From the NCBI GenBank assembly GCA_004380135.1, contig QXCR01000193.1:1-64000 (forward strand): a stretch of DNA of 64,000 nucleotides. The letters run 5' to 3'. Each line of letters opens with the position of its first letter. The first letter of the stretch is position 1. Shown here piece by piece: positions 42,036 to 53,300 of this stretch. The translations under genes and the position numbers were made by a program. Source of the DNA: Stemphylium vesicarium. Taxonomy: Eukaryota > Ascomycota > Dothideomycetes > Pleosporales > Pleosporaceae. A model generated the notes under the pieces. The model made no database searches. It was not told where the DNA came from and was given only the letters and a program-made list of their open reading frames with translations.

Positions 42036-45000
42036 ATGAGATCATCGCGTAATACTGCGCCCATTGTCGGGGGAAAATGCGACTCTCCGTTATTTTGCAC
42101 TCCGCCCGCTGGAGAAAGGCCTCTCAGTATCGGAGGACTACACAATGGGGACGACGAGGATGTGAAGGATCTGGCAAGTTCCGGTGGTGCGCTGTATGAA
42201 GATTCGGCCCCCGACTTCCACCCCGAACGTACTCATGGTTATCATTCCATCCAAAAAGACGGTTATCGGATACTCAGAACCTTCGATCTTAACACATCAC
42301 ACCCCGAGACTGTTACCGGAGCCGACTTCAAATACTCGACAAAGCAAGGAGGTGTTGGAGAGAGGTACACCGACATGGCGCCCTCAGGAAGATCTCTTAC
42401 CTCATCCGCTGTCCCTTTCCGAAGTGAACCCGTGCCAGATCGCCACTACTTGGCTCACGGGATCACTAGCGAACCTCACCAAGTGAGACAGAACTCGCTA
42501 AAATCTATACCAACTTCAGCTGCCACGTCAAACTCAGGACCGATCAAGCATCTCCAATCACTCGGACAGCTGACGGGATACGCCACAAGTGAGGACGAGG
42601 ATGAGAAAGATACAGTACGGGAAACCAAGAAGCCTATACGCGCAATGAATAGCATCTACAAGTCAGCTGAATTCGTTGACACAGATAGTAGTGGCAAATT
42701 GGAAGACGACCAGAAATTTCAGTGCCCGGAAATTCAAGTGGAGGAGCCCTCGAAGAGCCTACACACATCGCCGCCTCTTGCGAGTAATAAACGAAGCCTC
42801 CAAAAGCCTTCTACCATGTCACTCAAACGCGGAGACTCTCTCAAAAATGCGGCGGATAGTGGTACGCCCAAAAAGCGGCCCTTGTCGCCCAATGCTCCAG
42901 TCAACGCTTCGAAGCGGCCAGCGACCAAGGGAGGTTTCGTTATGAGCAGCGACGAGAGCGACAATGACACAGATGATGACGAACCTACACAATCTAAGTC
43001 TGTTGCTCAACAGGCTTCACGTCCGTTGATCCGGCCTGTTCCGATGCAAACCGCTTTGCGAGCAACACCCGCCACAACACCTTCCCCGGCCAAACAGGTA
43101 AACAGGACCCGTCTGAACATGCTTCTTGGGAGGAACAGAAGTGCGACACCTGCACCAAGGCAGTCTTTGCCGCCGAGCCAGTCAAAAGGAGTGTTGCTAC
43201 AATCAGCTGGTTCCGCTCCCCCTCGTGGAGTTTTTGCATTGCCTCAGGTTCCGCACGATAAATTCCTGCAGCGCAATCATACCCAAAATGCGACTCAATC
43301 TCGAAACAATAGCAAGAGTATGGCTGGGGGCAAAGAGATGGAATCCCTCAAGCAGCAGAGTGTTGCACCCAAACCTAGAGAGGCGACGCCCAGAATCACA
43401 GACAAGACATCTTCTCAAGCGCAGGATAATGCACGATCTATGCCTGTGGATAAATCACTAACGCGTGAGGCACCAATGTCGAAATCCAACGCGCAGCCTG
43501 TTCGCCCGGCGACCGCCACAATTGCGCGGAATAGTCCTCAGCTTCAGCAACGCAAGCCACCTCAAGGGGCGAATGCGACACCTGGAGGTGGTAAGAGCTC
43601 ATCAAACACAATGAAAAATGGAGTCAATCAACCCAGGAGTCTTCTTCAAACCGCGCTAGATGAAATGAAGAAATCCGCGACAGGCGGTTCCTCAGATACC
43701 CAGCCATGGATCAGTGAAGACAAGACGCACAAGACGCAGGATGCTTCGGATTTGCTATCAAAAACGAGCCGGGCGCCTACAAAATCTTTTCCACCAGACC
43801 CCAGTGGTTCAGCTGCTCCGAGGTCGAGCGCATCATCTAAGCCTCAAGCTTCTGATACGCCGGTGCCCAAGGTTCCGAAAATTCAACCCAAGCACCAAGG
43901 CTCAAACTCGACACAAAAGCAACAAGTATCAAACATTTTGGAAGAAAGTTCAAGATCATCCAAATCGGCCTCATCTTCGGCAGCACAGCCATCACAAAAG
44001 CGGAAGGCTGATAACATTTCCGACGATGCCGGCGGTACCACTGTCACAGCCCACAAGAAACCAGCTGCTCCTCCTTTCAGCACTGCTACGAAGCCAGCTA
44101 ATGACGATACCACGAAGAGTCCACTGCCTGTAACCAAATCCGGGCAATCTGCCCGAGATGATGGTCAGCTCAAGAAGACATACGGAGCATCTTTAGCGAC
44201 TGCCGCTCGGAATCCACCTCCAGTGGTCGCCAGCGGATCGAGTGGGAGTGAAGTGAAAGGACCTCACAAAGAAGCAAGGCTATTAATGAGGCAAACAACT
44301 GCCAATCCAACGAGGATCATCTCCAGCCTTCCGACGACTACCACGCCAAACAAAGTTGGGCAGAAGCAGATTGTCTCCAATTCTTCTGGCTCAGAGGCTA
44401 CGAAACCCCCCAATTTGAAATCTGGATCAAAGCCTCTTGGCACTGGAATAGAGAAGGAGCATGACGCCGCCCGTGCAGGAGACGCGTCTAAGCCTGGCCC
44501 TTTGAAAATAGTCAGCGCAGTGGACAAAAACGGATCCGAAGCCCAGAAATCAGTACCCTCCGCATCAGTCGGCTCTCTCGGGGATATTCTAACCAAGTCG
44601 GGTCATTCTCAGCGTTCTGGAGATACGTCCAAGGGTGAATGGAATTTGGGTGGTGGAAGCGAGGGAACAGCGAGGCCAGCTCACCAAGACAGCGTGGGAA
44701 TACATGCAACGCCCGCACCAACAACTTCTGATGTTGCTGCTGACCCTTCACACCAGCTCCATCAAAGCTCCGACGCCCGCGAAACTCTGCCACTGGTCAA
44801 ATCGCCGCCCCCAGCGCGTCCTGGAAAAGAACCGGCTCCACCTGAAGTTGCCCCGACACCACCCGTATCACCACCAGTTGCAGGTGCAATCCCTTCTAGC
44901 TCGGCAGCTAGCACCAACGAGGATGTCTTCATTCTATCTCAGCCTCCTCCAATCCACAAAGAAGCAGTACCATATTTTGAGTATTCAGTCTTCCAAAAGC

Positions 45001-45728
45001 ACTGGTCCAGCTCGCAAGAAGAGAGCGACTGCACAACAACCGAGATAACCGTGCGACCTTGCACCAGCATCAATGAAGCAAACACACAAGCCGAGAGGCT
45101 GTTCCAGAGCAGCCACAAGTACCTCCAGGACATGCTCGTCGAGCGCAGTACCAATCGCGATGACAACGGCTGCGCAGTCTTCCTCAGCCACATCTCGCCC
45201 TTTGACTACCCGGCGAAAACGTCACACATCAAGATCTGGGTTCAACGTGACGCCGTCTCCAAATTCGCGAATCAAACACCGCAGTCATTCAAAGATACAA
45301 CGTTCATCTCAAGCACTGGGTACATCCTCCGCTTGTTCAAGCTGGTCACACCACCCGACTCCGATGACTCTGAAACCTCGAGCTCGGATTCAGACCCGAA
45401 CAGCGCTGAAAACGCTTCTCATGAGCCGATCCGCGTTTACTACCCCCACGCACGCCCTGAGGTGTACACTACCATCGCAGCCGCTAACCGGGCAGCTCGG
45501 AGCCTGCAGATTGAGCTCAGCCATGAGAAAGACCCCAAGGACGCGATGACCAAGACGTTTCAGCAAAGCGATCTCGAGAAACTCAACTTGAAGGTGATGG
45601 AGCTGAAGGAGGCGGCGGATGGGGAGGAGATGTGCTGGCAGAGCAGGTTCAACGCCTGTGGGCTGGGGGGAGATAGGCTGGAGTTGGTGGTGGAGAAGGC
45701 GCGGATCTGTGGACCAAGGAACATTTGA
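42036..45728 (+). CDS. Large disordered protein with conserved-looking C-terminal domain
   Basis: Single exon, 1230 aa from the first in-frame ATG (MRSSRNTAPIVGGK). I recognise no family. Residues 1 to about 960 are disordered, rich in Ser, Pro, Lys, Thr and Gln, with patches of acidic clusters (SSDESDNDTDDDEPTQ) and basic ones (KKRPLSPNAPVNASKRPATK) that look like nuclear localisation and phosphorylation sites. The last ~260 residues look folded: VPYFEYSVFQKHWSSSQEES, ITVRPCTSINEANTQAERLF, CAVFLSHISPF, IKIWVQRDAV, IRVYYPHARPEVYTTIAAAN. An SSDSD-rich linker interrupts this domain. The pattern suggests a nuclear scaffold or chromatin-linked protein, but that is inference from composition only. 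A further upstream exon cannot be excluded. Confidence 0.82.
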   Translation: MRSSRNTAPIVGGKCDSPLFCTPPAGERPLSIGGLHNGDDEDVKDLASSGGALYEDSAPDFHPERTHGYHSIQKDGYRILRTFDLNTSHPETVTGADFKYSTKQGGVGERYTDMAPSGRSLTSSAVPFRSEPVPDRHYLAHGITSEPHQVRQNSLKSIPTSAATSNSGPIKHLQSLGQLTGYATSEDEDEKDTVRETKKPIRAMNSIYKSAEFVDTDSSGKLEDDQKFQCPEIQVEEPSKSLHTSPPLASNKRSLQKPSTMSLKRGDSLKNAADSGTPKKRPLSPNAPVNASKRPATKGGFVMSSDESDNDTDDDEPTQSKSVAQQASRPLIRPVPMQTALRATPATTPSPAKQVNRTRLNMLLGRNRSATPAPRQSLPPSQSKGVLLQSAGSAPPRGVFALPQVPHDKFLQRNHTQNATQSRNNSKSMAGGKEMESLKQQSVAPKPREATPRITDKTSSQAQDNARSMPVDKSLTREAPMSKSNAQPVRPATATIARNSPQLQQRKPPQGANATPGGGKSSSNTMKNGVNQPRSLLQTALDEMKKSATGGSSDTQPWISEDKTHKTQDASDLLSKTSRAPTKSFPPDPSGSAAPRSSASSKPQASDTPVPKVPKIQPKHQGSNSTQKQQVSNILEESSRSSKSASSSAAQPSQKRKADNISDDAGGTTVTAHKKPAAPPFSTATKPANDDTTKSPLPVTKSGQSARDDGQLKKTYGASLATAARNPPPVVASGSSGSEVKGPHKEARLLMRQTTANPTRIISSLPTTTTPNKVGQKQIVSNSSGSEATKPPNLKSGSKPLGTGIEKEHDAARAGDASKPGPLKIVSAVDKNGSEAQKSVPSASVGSLGDILTKSGHSQRSGDTSKGEWNLGGGSEGTARPAHQDSVGIHATPAPTTSDVAADPSHQLHQSSDARETLPLVKSPPPARPGKEPAPPEVAPTPPVSPPVAGAIPSSSAASTNEDVFILSQPPPIHKEAVPYFEYSVFQKHWSSSQEESDCTTTEITVRPCTSINEANTQAERLFQSSHKYLQDMLVERSTNRDDNGCAVFLSHISPFDYPAKTSHIKIWVQRDAVSKFANQTPQSFKDTTFISSTGYILRLFKLVTPPDSDDSETSSSDSDPNSAENASHEPIRVYYPHARPEVYTTIAAANRAARSLQIELSHEKDPKDAMTKTFQQSDLEKLNLKVMELKEAADGEEMCWQSRFNACGLGGDRLELVVEKARICGPRNI

Positions 45729-46110
45729 CGGGTAGGGTTTTGGGGAGGAGAAATTGATATTTAGTTTTTGAGGTTTTTGCAAGGTAGAGAAAAAGGAGTG
45801 GAGGGATTCGAGGATGGTTGATCGATACTTTGTTTACTTGCGAGTGTGAGCCATGATGATCTTCAGGAAATGATTTGAGGCGTGTCAATTCCCGGTCCCT
45901 GCAAGGTTATCAATATCCAATGTATTCGTTTCCACAACCCCTCGTCTAGATACCACGAAGATGATATATCAAGGTCCGAATGATCTCATCTTTGCCACTT
46001 TCAAAAACTCTATACAAACACCTCACTCAACCAAAGCTTTGTGCCAACGACGTGAACACCCCACCACACCTCAGCAGTCTTTCCAATCCCCACTCCCATC
46101 TCATCCCACT
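45729..46110. other. Convergent intergenic region
   Basis: About 380 bases between convergent stops; no gene seen. Confidence 0.5.
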
Positions 46111-47303
46111 TCATCCAACAACAGCATCCCAAAACGCGCCATCCGCCTGCAAATTTCGATACTGCATCTCCGTCCCCTCCCACTCTCCACTCCCCCACAT
46201 ACTCCTATACTTTCGCACTCCACTTTCTCTACCCGCCTCTCCCCTACCCTTACCCTCCTCACCCTCACACCCCCCTTCCTCCTCCTCCTCCTCCTCCTCC
46301 CCCATCGTAACAACATCCTCCAACTCACCAACCTCACTGACCTCCACCGTTCTCCTCACGCCAACGCCCCTCCCCCTAGCATCCACGCTGACCAACCCCG
46401 GTAACGCGAGAACATGCGCCATGCGCACCCGCGGGGCCGCCGTGTCCGGGCAAAAGGACACGAGCCAGGTTACAAGAGTGCGGGGGTGAGAGTAGAAGAT
46501 GAAACATGGCTGATTTGTGTTTCGAGAGAGGAGGGAAGGGAGGAGGGAGGGGGATGTAGAGGGGTGAGTGGATGTAAGGATTAGTTTGGGTGCTGTTGAT
46601 ATGGGGGTAAGGGAGAGAGACTGTTGGGGAGGTTTTTTTTTAGCGGTTGCAAGTGGGGAAGGAAGAAGAAGAAGAAGAAGAAGAAGAAGTCGAGGTAAAA
46701 GGTGTTGTTGAGCTTGATAAGAGACGCGCAGACGGGGACAATAAATGCCCCGCTGCTACTAGCTCTCGGAGAGCGTGGGGTAACCGGTGCGGCATGACAA
46801 GAACCAAGAGCAGACAGCGAAGCAAGACGCCAATCCTAGCACTCCGCGGGCCTAACACCAATCCCCTCTTCTCCCTCACCTCTATCCAAAATCGCCACCA
46901 ACATCGCTACCACATTCCTCCTTTGCGTGAGAAAGAAATCCTGCGTGGCTGCTGCATCAAGATACGGCACGTACGTTACAAACACCAGTCCCTCTCCGCG
47001 ATCGCGACGCAGGATGACGTAGCAAGACGATTTGAGCGATAGACTGCGCGATAGGACGTCGAGTTTGGTCTGGAAGGAGGTGTGGGGTGGGGTAGTGATG
47101 GGAGGTGGGTGGAGGGCTAGATGCTTTGGTGGGTTGGTAGTATTGCTGCTGCTGCTGTCGGTGGTGCTGTCGGTGTTACCGCGAAGGCCGAGGATGATTG
47201 CGAATTGCTCGGGCGATGTTGCGAACGCGGTCAAGGCTGAGTGGATGGCAGGGGATAGGGTTATAGGTGGTGTGGGAAGGATAATGGGTAGGGTGTGCGA
47301 CAT
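46111..47303 (-). CDS. Twinfilin-like protein with two ADF-H domains (predicted)
   Basis: Two exons, complement(46111..46592, 46880..47303), 301 aa; the 287-nt intron (GTGAGG...TCAACAG) is long for this locus and contains a GAA microsatellite. The first half has ADF-homology features: ITLSPAIHSALTAFATSPEQ, SFQTKLDVLSRSLSLKSSCYV, and VFVTYVPYLDAAATQDFFLTQRR, matching the TYVPDAAPVR.KMLFASTR block of twinfilins. The second half repeats the pattern: PCFIFYSHPR, WLVSFCPDTAAPRVRMAHVLALPGL. Twinfilin binds G-actin and caps barbed ends at cortical actin patches. A glutamate run (eight Glu) plus Gly/Arg-rich insert interrupts the second domain. Sequence is diverged, so the family call is moderate; another ADF-H protein is possible. 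Confidence 0.6.
46662..46689. repeat. (GAA)n microsatellite inside an intron
   Basis: Nine GAA units lie in the intron of the twinfilin-like gene (minus-strand TTC). Length variation here would not touch the protein. Confidence 0.9.
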
Positions 47304-47964
47304 TGTTTGACTTGCTTTGACTGGATTTCTTTTTTTTTGTGAGTGAATGGTGCTTGTCGTTGAGAAACTAGAGACGTTGAGTTGTAAGTGGGAGGATATA
47401 CATATACCACGCCGCATCTCAGCTCCCTGCCTGTCTGCGGAACTCCCCTCGTGCAATCGTTTTCGTTTTTTTCTTTAACACTTCCCCAGCCCAAGACATC
47501 TCTCCCGCCTGATAAACCGAGCCTGATATCTTCTTCCCGGACGGACCAATGGTTTCGAGGCAAGTGGCATTTGCTACGCAGCCATGCGGTGTTGGGGTGA
47601 AGTGCGGAAGTCCGCTGCTTTGCGGGGTTACGTGCTTGGGGTCGGGTTTAAGGCGTGGCGCTGGTGCTGGCGCTGAGGCTATCGTGTACTTTATGCGAAA
47701 GGGCGTTTATGCGCTTTGCATTGCCATGTGGTGACAAGTAGGTGGTTAGTTGTGGTACTATGAGATGCGTCTAGGATCGTGTTTTGTGGATAGAAACAAA
47801 GCGGAAAGGGGAAAGTTTGCGTTGTAGAGTGGTATATGTTATTTCAATATCATCGTCTCATCATTCCACATATTCCTTTATGCAATCATCTCAAATACAG
47901 TATGATGCCAAAGTGCGAACTTTTCTTTTCCCATATCATACACATCATACGAACAGGTCTTTCT
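47304..47964. other. Intergenic region
   Basis: About 660 bases between the 5' end of the twinfilin-like gene and the 3' end of MRH4, both on the minus strand. It should hold the promoter of the former and the MRH4 3' UTR. Only chance frames seen. Confidence 0.5.
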
Positions 47965-49872
47965 TTAAATCAGCGCCTCACCCCTAAACATAGCCTCCCT
48001 AACTTCCCGTACAACATCCGCTCTATCGCCCGGTCCCAACAACACAATACCGCGTCCACGCCGTCCCATACGTCCCGTCCTCCCCAACCTATGAATGAAA
48101 TCGATGGTGGTGTGTGGGACATCGTACAGAATGACGTGGCGCACAGACACAGTATCGATACCTCTTGAGCCCAGATCCGTGGTAACAATAACCTTAGTAT
48201 TAGGAAGAGTGCGCTTACCCGCGGCTTCCGACTTGGCCGTGACCTGATCCTCTGTCTCAGTCGCCGTGCCAGCAGATGCCGCACCACTAGTGAAAGATTT
48301 GAGAATCTTAGCTTGACGAGAGGGATCCGTGTCGCGGTGGAACGCCAGAGCATCAACACCCTTCTTGACAAGGTACTGCGCCACCTCCTCGGTGTCGTCG
48401 CGCTCATTGACAAAGACCAAGATGCGCTTTGTAGGCAGCGGTTCTTTGCCCTCGGCGGGATCGTAATCTGCCTTAGCCTTGCCAATCTGCCAGATTGTGT
48501 CGGCGCAGGCGAGCATCTTGTTGCCGCGGTAAGGGTCCTTGTTCACGTCTACAACACCCATTTGCACTCTGCGCGGGATGGCGTGCAGGTTCGGGGTGAC
48601 GAGGCGCTGCATGTCCGGGAACCTGTCTGCGAGGTACTTGTCGAGGTATTTGGGGATAGTGGCGGAGCACAGGATGAGCTTTTTGAGCGACGGGGTGGCG
48701 CGCTCGAGGATTTCGGTGGTGCTCTCTTTGAAGGAGCGGTCGAAGAGGGAGTCGGCTTCGTCGCAGATGAGGTGTGTGACGCGCGCGAGGATGTTGGGGT
48801 TACTTTCGGCGATGCTGGCGAGGAGCGGTGGGGTGCTGATTACGACGTCGACGCCGTTGGGGTTGAAGAGCTGGTTGCGGATGACGGTGGCAGACATCTT
48901 GGCTGAGATGGGAGCAGCGCGGAACTTGACAGTGTGTGAGAGGGACTTTGCGACGGCGCCGACTTGGGCGACGAGTTCGGCGGAGGGGACGAGGATGATG
49001 GCTCGTGGACGGGCTGGGTCGACTGCCTTTGTGTTTTCAGGCTCCTCGGCGGCGAACATGTCGGTGCGCTTGTCATGCTCCTGTGATGCCGCCTCTTCGG
49101 CTGCCTTTTTTGCCTGCTCCTCGACGTCTTCCTTTTCTCGCAGCTCCTCCTCCTTGATGGCGTCTAGGGTGGGGAGAAGGTATGCCAGCGTCTTGCCTGA
49201 GCCCGTCTCGGCGGCCAGGAGAAAAGAGTCGGGGCCAGTCTTCTTGGACTTGACCTTGGCTCGGGGGGCCTTTTGCAGGCCGAGCAGGGCGGGTATGGCG
49301 ACTGCTTGGGCGGGCGTGGGGTTGCGGTATTCGAGGCCAGGCAGGGCATCGTTGACGGCGCGCAGGATGGGTTCGGCGAGGGGAAATTTGTCAAACGAGT
49401 CATACTCGTCAATCTTTCGCTTTACGGCGGTTCGGTTGTTGTAGGGGACCTGGTGGAGGGAACTCTGCATCTTGAGGGCATGGAAAGGCTCGTCCCTCGA
49501 CCTCCTCTTGCCATTGTCTCGCCCGGTTGCCGGTCTGCTCCCACGTGCCTCTCGCTGCTCTCGTATCCGTTCCAGTCCCCGCGGCGCCTCTGTCCGATTC
49601 AGGAAATCGAATGCATCTGGTTTTCGCCTTGGCGAGCGTTCTGAGGTTCGCGCGACGTCCTCCGACAGCACCATGCGCGAGGGCCTGGGATTTTCGCGGC
49701 CTCTAGAGAAGCGCGTGGGGCGGGGTGCTGATGTGCCATGGCGTTCACCCCTCTCACGCTGGATCTGAGTGTATAGACGGGCTTGTTGGAGTGGTTGCAG
49801 ATTTCGCCGTGGCGGACCGAGCAGCGACCTCGCCTCGCAAAACGGACAGGCACGAGTCACTCCGCGAAGCAT
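47965..49872 (-). CDS. MRH4: Mitochondrial DEAD-box RNA helicase Mrh4
   Basis: Intronless, 635 aa. The N-terminus is Arg-rich with few acidic residues (MLRGVTRACPFCEARSLLGP and onward), consistent with a mitochondrial presequence. Helicase motifs in order: NPTPAQAVAIPALL (Q-like), AETGSGKT at 221-228 (Walker A), PSAELVAQV (Ia), ICDEAD (II), CSATIP (III), KRILVFVNERDDTEEVAQYL (IV), VIVTTDLGSRGID (V) and HRLGRTGRMGR (VI). The AETGSGKT and an extended KSKKTGPDSFLLA insert match fungal Mrh4, which is needed for late assembly of the mitochondrial large ribosomal subunit. Length fits fungal orthologues (about 560-640 aa). It shares a 497-bp divergent promoter with the BUD4-like gene. Confidence 0.93.
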   Translation of the reverse strand: MLRGVTRACPFCEARSLLGPPRRNLQPLQQARLYTQIQRERGERHGTSAPRPTRFSRGRENPRPSRMVLSEDVARTSERSPRRKPDAFDFLNRTEAPRGLERIREQREARGSRPATGRDNGKRRSRDEPFHALKMQSSLHQVPYNNRTAVKRKIDEYDSFDKFPLAEPILRAVNDALPGLEYRNPTPAQAVAIPALLGLQKAPRAKVKSKKTGPDSFLLAAETGSGKTLAYLLPTLDAIKEEELREKEDVEEQAKKAAEEAASQEHDKRTDMFAAEEPENTKAVDPARPRAIILVPSAELVAQVGAVAKSLSHTVKFRAAPISAKMSATVIRNQLFNPNGVDVVISTPPLLASIAESNPNILARVTHLICDEADSLFDRSFKESTTEILERATPSLKKLILCSATIPKYLDKYLADRFPDMQRLVTPNLHAIPRRVQMGVVDVNKDPYRGNKMLACADTIWQIGKAKADYDPAEGKEPLPTKRILVFVNERDDTEEVAQYLVKKGVDALAFHRDTDPSRQAKILKSFTSGAASAGTATETEDQVTAKSEAAGKRTLPNTKVIVTTDLGSRGIDTVSVRHVILYDVPHTTIDFIHRLGRTGRMGRRGRGIVLLGPGDRADVVREVREAMFRGEALI

Positions 49873-50369
49873 TTTCTCGAGGTTAAGAGTAATGGAGAGA
49901 ATTGGCTAGACTAGCATCATCACTTGCATGCGACTACGCGAGTCGATCTGACATCAGCTGCAACGGCGATCTTGCGATAAAACCGGGCGGGAGTGTACGA
50001 TAAGTTGTGGGCCCACCAGCCACAAGCGGCACGTTACCGCAGCAACATGCCCCAACACCGCCGCCATGTCCACATCCCGGAAATCAACACCTAGATAGCG
50101 TCCACGGCCCCGAACCATATCATAGCCTGAGCATCCACACCTCCTCCTCCGCTTCTCCATCGCACAATAGCCTGAGCGCTCCGTGGGTGACCTTCACTTC
50201 TTTTCCAAATATTTAATCGGCGCATCTTTGTATTGCCTGTGCACTCAAGTCTCCTCGAGGGAGCCCATTCTTTGCAACAAACACCCAGCTGCCAGCGCAC
50301 GCATAAAGCCGCCCTTGCGTCCACAACAAAGGCCCTTTGTTCAAGAGCGCGAAGCTCATAACAGTAAAC
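49873..50369. other. Divergent promoter region MRH4 / BUD4-like
   Basis: 497 bases between start codons. C/A-rich leader-like sequence precedes the + strand gene. No specific element recognised. Confidence 0.5.
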
Positions 50370-53300
50370 ATGTCGCGCAACGAAGCGGTAAGCACAAGAC
50401 TTCCATCTCTCACCATCATCACAATCGACGCTGACAACAATGTCTGTAGGTGTCGCCGCTGCGCATCAACAAGACGCCGACGACCTCTCCCTCCAAGGGA
50501 AGCGGCCGTCCGCTGTCCGAGATTGGCCCCCATGAACAGCGCAGGAACTCTCCTAGCTGGAACCAGTCCACAAAGGTAACTACACTGCTGCTGCTGCTGC
50601 CGCTACCCGCCCGCCCAAAACACACAGCCGCTGACACGGCCCAGAAGATTCACCTGACCAAAGAGAGCTCCCCATTCCGGGACTCGTCGCCATTCACTCA
50701 CAGCCCGCGTCTCTTCTGGAAGGAGCAGACAACGTCGCCCAAGAGCCGCTTCGACACGTCAGAGAACGAGTACGAAGGCAGCTCACCGCTTTCGCCCAAG
50801 CGCAACTCGATCGAAAACCTCAAAAAGCAGTCACGCGTCAAGAACAGCAGCATGTTCGCGCGCGAGCAAAAGCAAGAATATGATCCCCACTCGGTTCAGC
50901 CCCTCGATCGCCCACTGGCTGCCGGCCGCCCCCTCAGCACCGCCATCCAGGGAAATGCCTATGGTGGCAATGGCATCCAGGGCATGCGAGAGGAGAACGA
51001 AAGTCCCTCCAAGGGCCATCAACACCGTCGCTCCGAGAGCCAAAACAAGATTCCCGTCCTCAGCCCGTCCAAAACATCGCCCGCCAAGCTGCCTACCCAA
51101 TCCTCCTTCGCTTCACCCGCAAAGTCATCGCCATCTGAGGGCCGCGCCTCGCCCACCAAGTCGTCGCTCGTCAGCAACGGCCGATTCAACTCGCCTCAAT
51201 ACAACCCCGACTCCAGCGCCGTCATGTCCGACGACGAAGAGCTGGTCCACCAGACTCCCCGCCCTCTGCGCCGCCATGCTAAGAGTGTGACTTTCGACAC
51301 TGCACCACCGCAAATCACAGAGTTTGAAATGGTCACACCCGATCCATCGGTAGCGACAGAGTCACGGGATGGCAGCTACGATTCCGAAGAGGAGACCGAG
51401 GAGGAGATGAGCTTTGACCAGGATGACAGCTTCGATGCTTCGCTCGAGGATACCGACAAGACACCTGTCGTATTGCCAGAGGACTGGCGCCATATGAGCC
51501 CAGACGCTGCCGACACCTCCCTCACAGACGTCTACGACGACGTTTTCGAAGGACGCGACAACAGCCCCATGCCTTCTGCGAACCCCAGCGGCTCAAGACA
51601 TGGCTCGAGACTAGGCTCTGTCGCCTCCGACAGTGATGCCCGACCACTTCCTCCTCTTCCCGGCATGCAAGCGCAAGATGGCAGCCGGCGGCGCGACTCC
51701 AGCATTGGCCTCTCCGCTGCTGCAGAGCGAGTTGGCGACAGGCGACGATCTCTTCCTCAGCTTCCGCAAGCTGCTGGTATCTCTAAGCACGATCTCCTCA
51801 ACATGCGCGAAGTCTCCATGTCTCTTGAGGACCGATTGCGCCTGATGAACTTTGACGGCGACCGCGACACAAGCACACCGACACAAGAGTCCCAGGACAA
51901 GAAGAACAAGAAGGCGGAGGAAGAGGTTGCCGAGGCTGACGTCGAGCAGTCGGAGCTTGCCGTTGAGGAGCCGAAAGCGCCGCGCATCTCCCGCGAGTCC
52001 ATCCTCCGACGCGTAAAGAGCCGCAACTTTGAGGGCGACGAAGGCGAAGACGACATTTCTGAGGAGGAGTACAGCCACTATGAGCCCGAGGAGAGCCCAG
52101 AGCGCAGCTACGGTGACCTCGCCGACCTTGACCCAGATGTTCCTATCCCTTCACGCGAGGCATCTTCCAATTTTGATGAGCACCCACGCCAAGTGTCTGG
52201 TGTGTCCGAGGCAGATAGCGTCCTCGATGCGTACGGTTATGCCGACGCTAGCATCAACCACGACGAGCACGCCGACGAGGCCGACGAGACCGACGTAGAT
52301 GGCAGCTCCATCTCCCAACTCGAAGACTATGAACGCGAGTCATCTGTTATCCGCCACCCCATGCCTGAACATTCTGAGGATGAAGACGACGAAAGTCAGT
52401 ACTCTACCCAGGCCGAGGAGCAGCCGACCTCGCAGAGCACCATCGACTCTTCTGGCCCACCAACCCCGACTGTGGTTCCCTCTTCACCTGCTGCCGAGGA
52501 GAAGCAGGCCGAGCAAGATGAGATGTACTCCAACCTCGATGGCAAGGACGTCGACCTCAGCCTCGACCCTCTAAAGGCATCAATGGCAACGGCTGCGAGC
52601 CCGCTTGACACGGCTCCCAAGCTGGATGCTATGCGCGAGTTCCTTCGCCGACCTGTCACTCCTGACCAGGACGCGCAGAATGACGAGTCGGAATCTGAGG
52701 ACCCTGGTACACCAGACTCTGTCATTCGTCATCCTGTCGTCCAGTCTCCCTCCCCTGGTCCTGAAGAGGAGGAGGAAGAGGAGGAGATTGAGGTCCCCCA
52801 GCGCGAGGCCACCATCCGAGGTGCGGGTGGATCGCTCAAGACCCGTCCATCCCTCATTCCTGAGGACATTGACATGGCAGCCACCCGTCGTCAAGTCAGT
52901 GGCACTTATGCTCCTCCTGTCCCTGAGCGAAGCCCCAAGCGCCAGTCTCTCAACCTGGAGATGGGTCATATCGACGATGAAGACTCACAGCTGAGCCTCG
53001 CCACCCGGGAGAACCGCATGCTTGATCTAAAGCTCGGTGACCTCAACCTTGGAGATGATTCCAACGATCTCAGCTTCGGACTTGACAAGGAGTTTGACCA
53101 GATCATCGCGACGCAAAAGAAGGGATACTTGATGCGCGAGAACACAAAGGTCGTGGTCGCGAGCAGCCGACAGTTTAGTGATGAGAAGCCTCCCACTCCG
53201 ACCGAATCCGCTCCTGAAGCTGTACGCAAGCCCAGCTCTCGCAAGGCTAGCGCCGAGCGCAAGGCTGCCTGGACCAAGGAGCCCTGGAATGGCAAGCCCC

